Part shown: piece by piece, positions 8,377-10,224 of the stretch
How the letters are laid out: the number at the start of each line of letters is the position of its first letter
Numbering within the stretch: the stretch's first letter is position 1
Assembly (NCBI GenBank): GCA_964490745.1
Contig: CAZBDT010000085.1
Location: 1-10,224 of the forward strand
Length of the DNA: 10,224 bases
From: Litorimonas sp964490745
GTDB taxonomy: Bacteria; Pseudomonadota; Alphaproteobacteria; Caulobacterales; Maricaulaceae
Reading direction: 5' to 3'
The notes under the pieces: generated by a model
What the model saw: only the letters and a program-made list of their open reading frames with translations
The model's database searches: none
What the model was told of the DNA's origin: nothing
Made by a program: the position numbers and the translations under genes

Positions 8377-8805
8377 ATGGCGGATGAATTCACACTTGGA
8401 GCTATGAATCATGTAGGTGTAGCTGTCCCGAATATGACGGACGCGATTGCCTTCTACCGAGATGTGATGGGCGCTACAGATATCACTGAACCACAAGTGT
8501 TAGCCCCACAAGGCGTGACCTATGCTTTCGTCAATCTCCCCACAGGGCAGGTGGAATTGATTGAGCCCTATGGCGAGACGTCCCCGATTTTGAAATTTCT
8601 GGAACGCAATCCCAAAGGTGGACAGCACCATCTGTGCTTTGAAGTCGCAGATATTCATGAGGCGAAGTCTGTTATGGAGACACGCGGCATGCGGGTTCTG
8701 GGTGAGCCTCGCATTGGCGCGCATGGAACACCCGTTGTGTTTCTCCATCCGGGAGACGCAGGCGGTGTCCTGATCGAACTTATGGAAACACATAAAGAGC
8801 ATTAG
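8377..8805 (+). CDS. mce: Methylmalonyl-CoA (ethylmalonyl-CoA) epimerase, VOC family
   Basis: This 142-residue cytoplasmic enzyme interconverts (2S)- and (2R)-methylmalonyl-CoA, feeding the product of propionyl-CoA carboxylase to methylmalonyl-CoA mutase and then succinyl-CoA. Some alphaproteobacterial homologues also act on ethylmalonyl-CoA. The chain is a single vicinal-oxygen-chelate module pair: the first half begins with NHVGVAVPNM (His12) and ends in VELIEP at 59-64; the second starts at GGQHHLCFEV (81-90) and ends at GVLIELME (130-137). His12, His84 or His85, and Glu134 are the likely metal ligands, with a further one from the VELIE strand. The ATG at 8377 has AAGGTGA six bases upstream, inside rnj. 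Other VOC enzymes such as glyoxalase I are possible in principle, but the HHLCFEV and LIEL pattern and the location favour the epimerase. Confidence 0.92.
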   Translation: MADEFTLGAMNHVGVAVPNMTDAIAFYRDVMGATDITEPQVLAPQGVTYAFVNLPTGQVELIEPYGETSPILKFLERNPKGGQHHLCFEVADIHEAKSVMETRGMRVLGEPRIGAHGTPVVFLHPGDAGGVLIELMETHKEH

Positions 8806-8806
8806 C

Positions 8807-9070
8807 ATGAACCTGTTTTCTGCCTTCGTTGTCTGGCTCATTATTTGGTGGCTGACGCTATTTATCATACTGCCAATTGGCGTGCGCGGGCAGGCGGAAG
8901 AAAATGATATTGTTGAGGGCACAGAACCGGGCGCACCGCATCAGTTAGATATAAAAAAGAAATTCATCCAGACGACGATTGTTGGAACTATTCTTTGGGC
9001 TTTGACGTGTCTTTTGATTATGTCCGGTGTGATCAGCTGGTCTATGCTTGAGAATCTGTTCAAACGTTAA
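8807..9070 (+). CDS. DUF1467 family small membrane protein
   Basis: This 87-residue protein has two predicted membrane helices, about residues 4-24 and 54-77, joined by an acidic loop (about 29-50) containing EENDIVEGTEPGAPHQLD and a lysine cluster at 50-52. The pattern WWLTLFIILPIGVRGQ followed by GTEPGAP matches what I recognise as the DUF1467 family, found mainly in alphaproteobacteria and of unknown function. The short loop would lie on one face of the inner membrane; the sequence does not settle which. The ATG at 8807 follows the mce stop by one base and has AAAGAG seven bases upstream, so it is very likely co-translated with mce. No enzymatic motif is seen and I assign no function. Confidence 0.9.
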   Translation: MNLFSAFVVWLIIWWLTLFIILPIGVRGQAEENDIVEGTEPGAPHQLDIKKKFIQTTIVGTILWALTCLLIMSGVISWSMLENLFKR

Positions 9071-9177
9071 TTTTATAGTAAACGCATCGTTAAGACTTGA
9101 CTGCGATTGAAGGCCTTGTCGCTGTATAGGGGCTAGTCTATGTCCGCGAAACGAAACATTAAATAAGAGATCGCTCC
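9071..9177 (+). promoter_or_regulatory. Intergenic region upstream of proS with possible promoter elements
   Basis: This 107-base gap is the longest in the window, which suggests a separate promoter for proS. A good -35-like TTGACT lies at 9097-9102, but the best A/T-rich partner, TATAGG at 9125-9130, is 22 bases away, longer than usual. A second reading pairs TTGTCG at 9116-9121 with CTATGT at 9138-9143 at 16 bases, or with GCTAG at 9132, similar to the Caulobacter-type housekeeping pattern. I cannot choose between them. A ribosome site, AAGAGA at 9165-9170, stands seven bases before the proS ATG. No rho-independent terminator for the preceding genes is visible. Confidence 0.4.
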
Positions 9178-10224
9178 ATGCGCCTGTCCCGCTATTTCCT
9201 ACCGCTCTTGAAGGAAACGCCTTCTGATGCGACCGTAGCCTCTCACCGCTATATGTTGCGCGCTGGAATGATCCGTCAAAATAGTGCAGGGATTTATACC
9301 TGGCTGCCATTGGGGCATAAAGTTCTCAAAAAAATCGAGCAAATTGTACGCGAAGAGCAGAATAAAGCCGGCGCGATTGAAATGCTGATGCCGACGATAC
9401 AGAGCGCTGATCTCTGGCGCGAAACGGGTCGTTATGATGCTTACGGCCCTGAAATGCTGCGCATAACAGACCGCCATGACCGCGAAATGCTCTATGGTCC
9501 AACAAATGAAGATATGATCACGGATGTCTTCCGCTCATTTGTACGCTCTTATAAAGACTTGCCGAAGATGCTTTACCACATTCAGTGGAAATTCCGGGAT
9601 GAGCGCCGCCCACGTTTCGGCGTCATGCGGGGCCGCGAATTTTTGATGAAAGATACTTATAGTTTTGATCTGACCAAAGAAGACGCGGTTCGGTCTTATA
9701 ATAAAATGTTCGCCGCCTATCTGAATACCTTTGCCCGTCTTGGAATCAAAGCTGTACCGATGAAGGCGGATACTGGACCCATTGGCGGCGACCTGTCTCA
9801 TGAATTTGTTATTCTCGCTGAGAGCGGTGAGAGCGAAGTCTTCTGCCATAAGGATTTGGTCGAAATGCCCGCGCCCGGCGATGTCGATTTTGACGGTGAT
9901 TTGAGCCACATCTTTGACGAGCGGACATCGCTCTATGCGGCGACAGAAGAAATGCATGACGCCGAGGAATTTGCGAAAATTCCTGCAGATAAACAACTCA
10001 CGGCGCGCGGCATTGAAGTCGGCCATATTTTCTATTTCGGCGATAAATATTCCGGACCGATGAAAGCCACAGTCATGGACTCTGATGGTAAGCCGCAGAC
10101 TGTGATGATGGGTAGTTACGGGATTGGCGTGTCTCGTTTGGTCGGCGGCATTATCGAAGCGAGCCATGATGAAAACGGGATCATCTGGCCGAAATCTGTC
10201 ACGCCGTTTGGCGCTGGCGTGTTG
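9178..10224 (+). CDS. proS: Prolyl-tRNA synthetase, short form lacking the editing insertion (3' end cut off)
   Basis: The first 349 codons run open to the window edge. ProRS is a class II synthetase that charges tRNA-Pro with proline in the cytoplasm. The N-terminal catalytic region shows RYFLPLLKE (5-13), GIYTWLPLG (38-46), GPTNE (107-111), the class II motif 2 FRDERRPRFGVMRGREF (139-155), KADTGPIGG (196-204), and motif 3 MGSYGIGVSR (311-320). Motifs 2 and 3 are only about 155 residues apart, while the E. coli-type enzyme has an extra editing domain of roughly 180 residues between them. The length and pattern fit the short alphaproteobacterial ProRS, whose full size is about 440 residues, so about 90 codons including the anticodon-binding domain lie beyond the window. 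The ATG at 9178 is supported by AAGAGA and by an N-terminus starting just before conserved residues. Confidence 0.96.
   Translation, partial: MRLSRYFLPLLKETPSDATVASHRYMLRAGMIRQNSAGIYTWLPLGHKVLKKIEQIVREEQNKAGAIEMLMPTIQSADLWRETGRYDAYGPEMLRITDRHDREMLYGPTNEDMITDVFRSFVRSYKDLPKMLYHIQWKFRDERRPRFGVMRGREFLMKDTYSFDLTKEDAVRSYNKMFAAYLNTFARLGIKAVPMKADTGPIGGDLSHEFVILAESGESEVFCHKDLVEMPAPGDVDFDGDLSHIFDERTSLYAATEEMHDAEEFAKIPADKQLTARGIEVGHIFYFGDKYSGPMKATVMDSDGKPQTVMMGSYGIGVSRLVGGIIEASHDENGIIWPKSVTPFGAGVL

Noticed and set aside
9081..9091. AACG-CAT-CGTT hairpin after the DUF1467 gene as a terminator
   Set aside because: Only four base pairs with a three-base loop, A/T-rich and without a following T tract, so it is too weak to call.
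9535..10167. A 210-codon minus-strand open frame across the right end
   Set aside because: It is antisense to proS, whose motifs 2 and 3 read cleanly on the plus strand through this whole interval.

Overview
The window looks like an ordinary core-genome stretch from an alphaproteobacterium of moderate GC (about half, judged by eye). The lineage call rests on the gene order nuoK-nuoL-nuoM-nuoN-birA-coaX-rnj-mce-DUF1467-proS, which from memory is a familiar alphaproteobacterial arrangement. It is supported by RNase J, a DUF1467 protein and a short prolyl-tRNA synthetase without the large editing insertion. I cannot fix the family or genus. All genes are on the plus strand and tightly packed. 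I see no mobile element, CRISPR array, tRNA, rRNA or sign of recent transfer.

Positions 1-5096 hold the 3' end of the respiratory complex I (NADH:quinone oxidoreductase) operon: the last codons of nuoK, then complete nuoL, nuoM and nuoN. These encode the membrane-arm, proton-pumping subunits. The key charged residues known from the E. coli proteins are present in all three antiporter-like subunits.

Positions 5098-6621 hold two cofactor genes: birA (biotin-protein ligase without the DNA-binding domain) and coaX (type III pantothenate kinase, first step of CoA synthesis). The birA start is best placed at a GTG one base after the nuoN stop, so its translation is probably coupled to nuoN. A 65-base gap then leads to rnj (RNase J), followed by mce (methylmalonyl-CoA epimerase) and a small two-helix DUF1467 membrane protein, each separated from the previous gene by one base. 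A 107-base gap with possible promoter elements precedes proS, which runs off the right edge after 349 codons.

One loose metabolic theme can be inferred. BirA would activate biotin-dependent carboxylases such as propionyl-CoA carboxylase, CoaX supplies CoA, and Mce processes the methylmalonyl-CoA that carboxylase makes. RNase J and ProRS are general gene-expression enzymes. I found no convincing evidence of a previously undescribed system. The points that merit a second look are small ones: the birA start, the ProRS lacking an editing domain, the uncharacterised DUF1467 protein and the ambiguous promoter region before proS.
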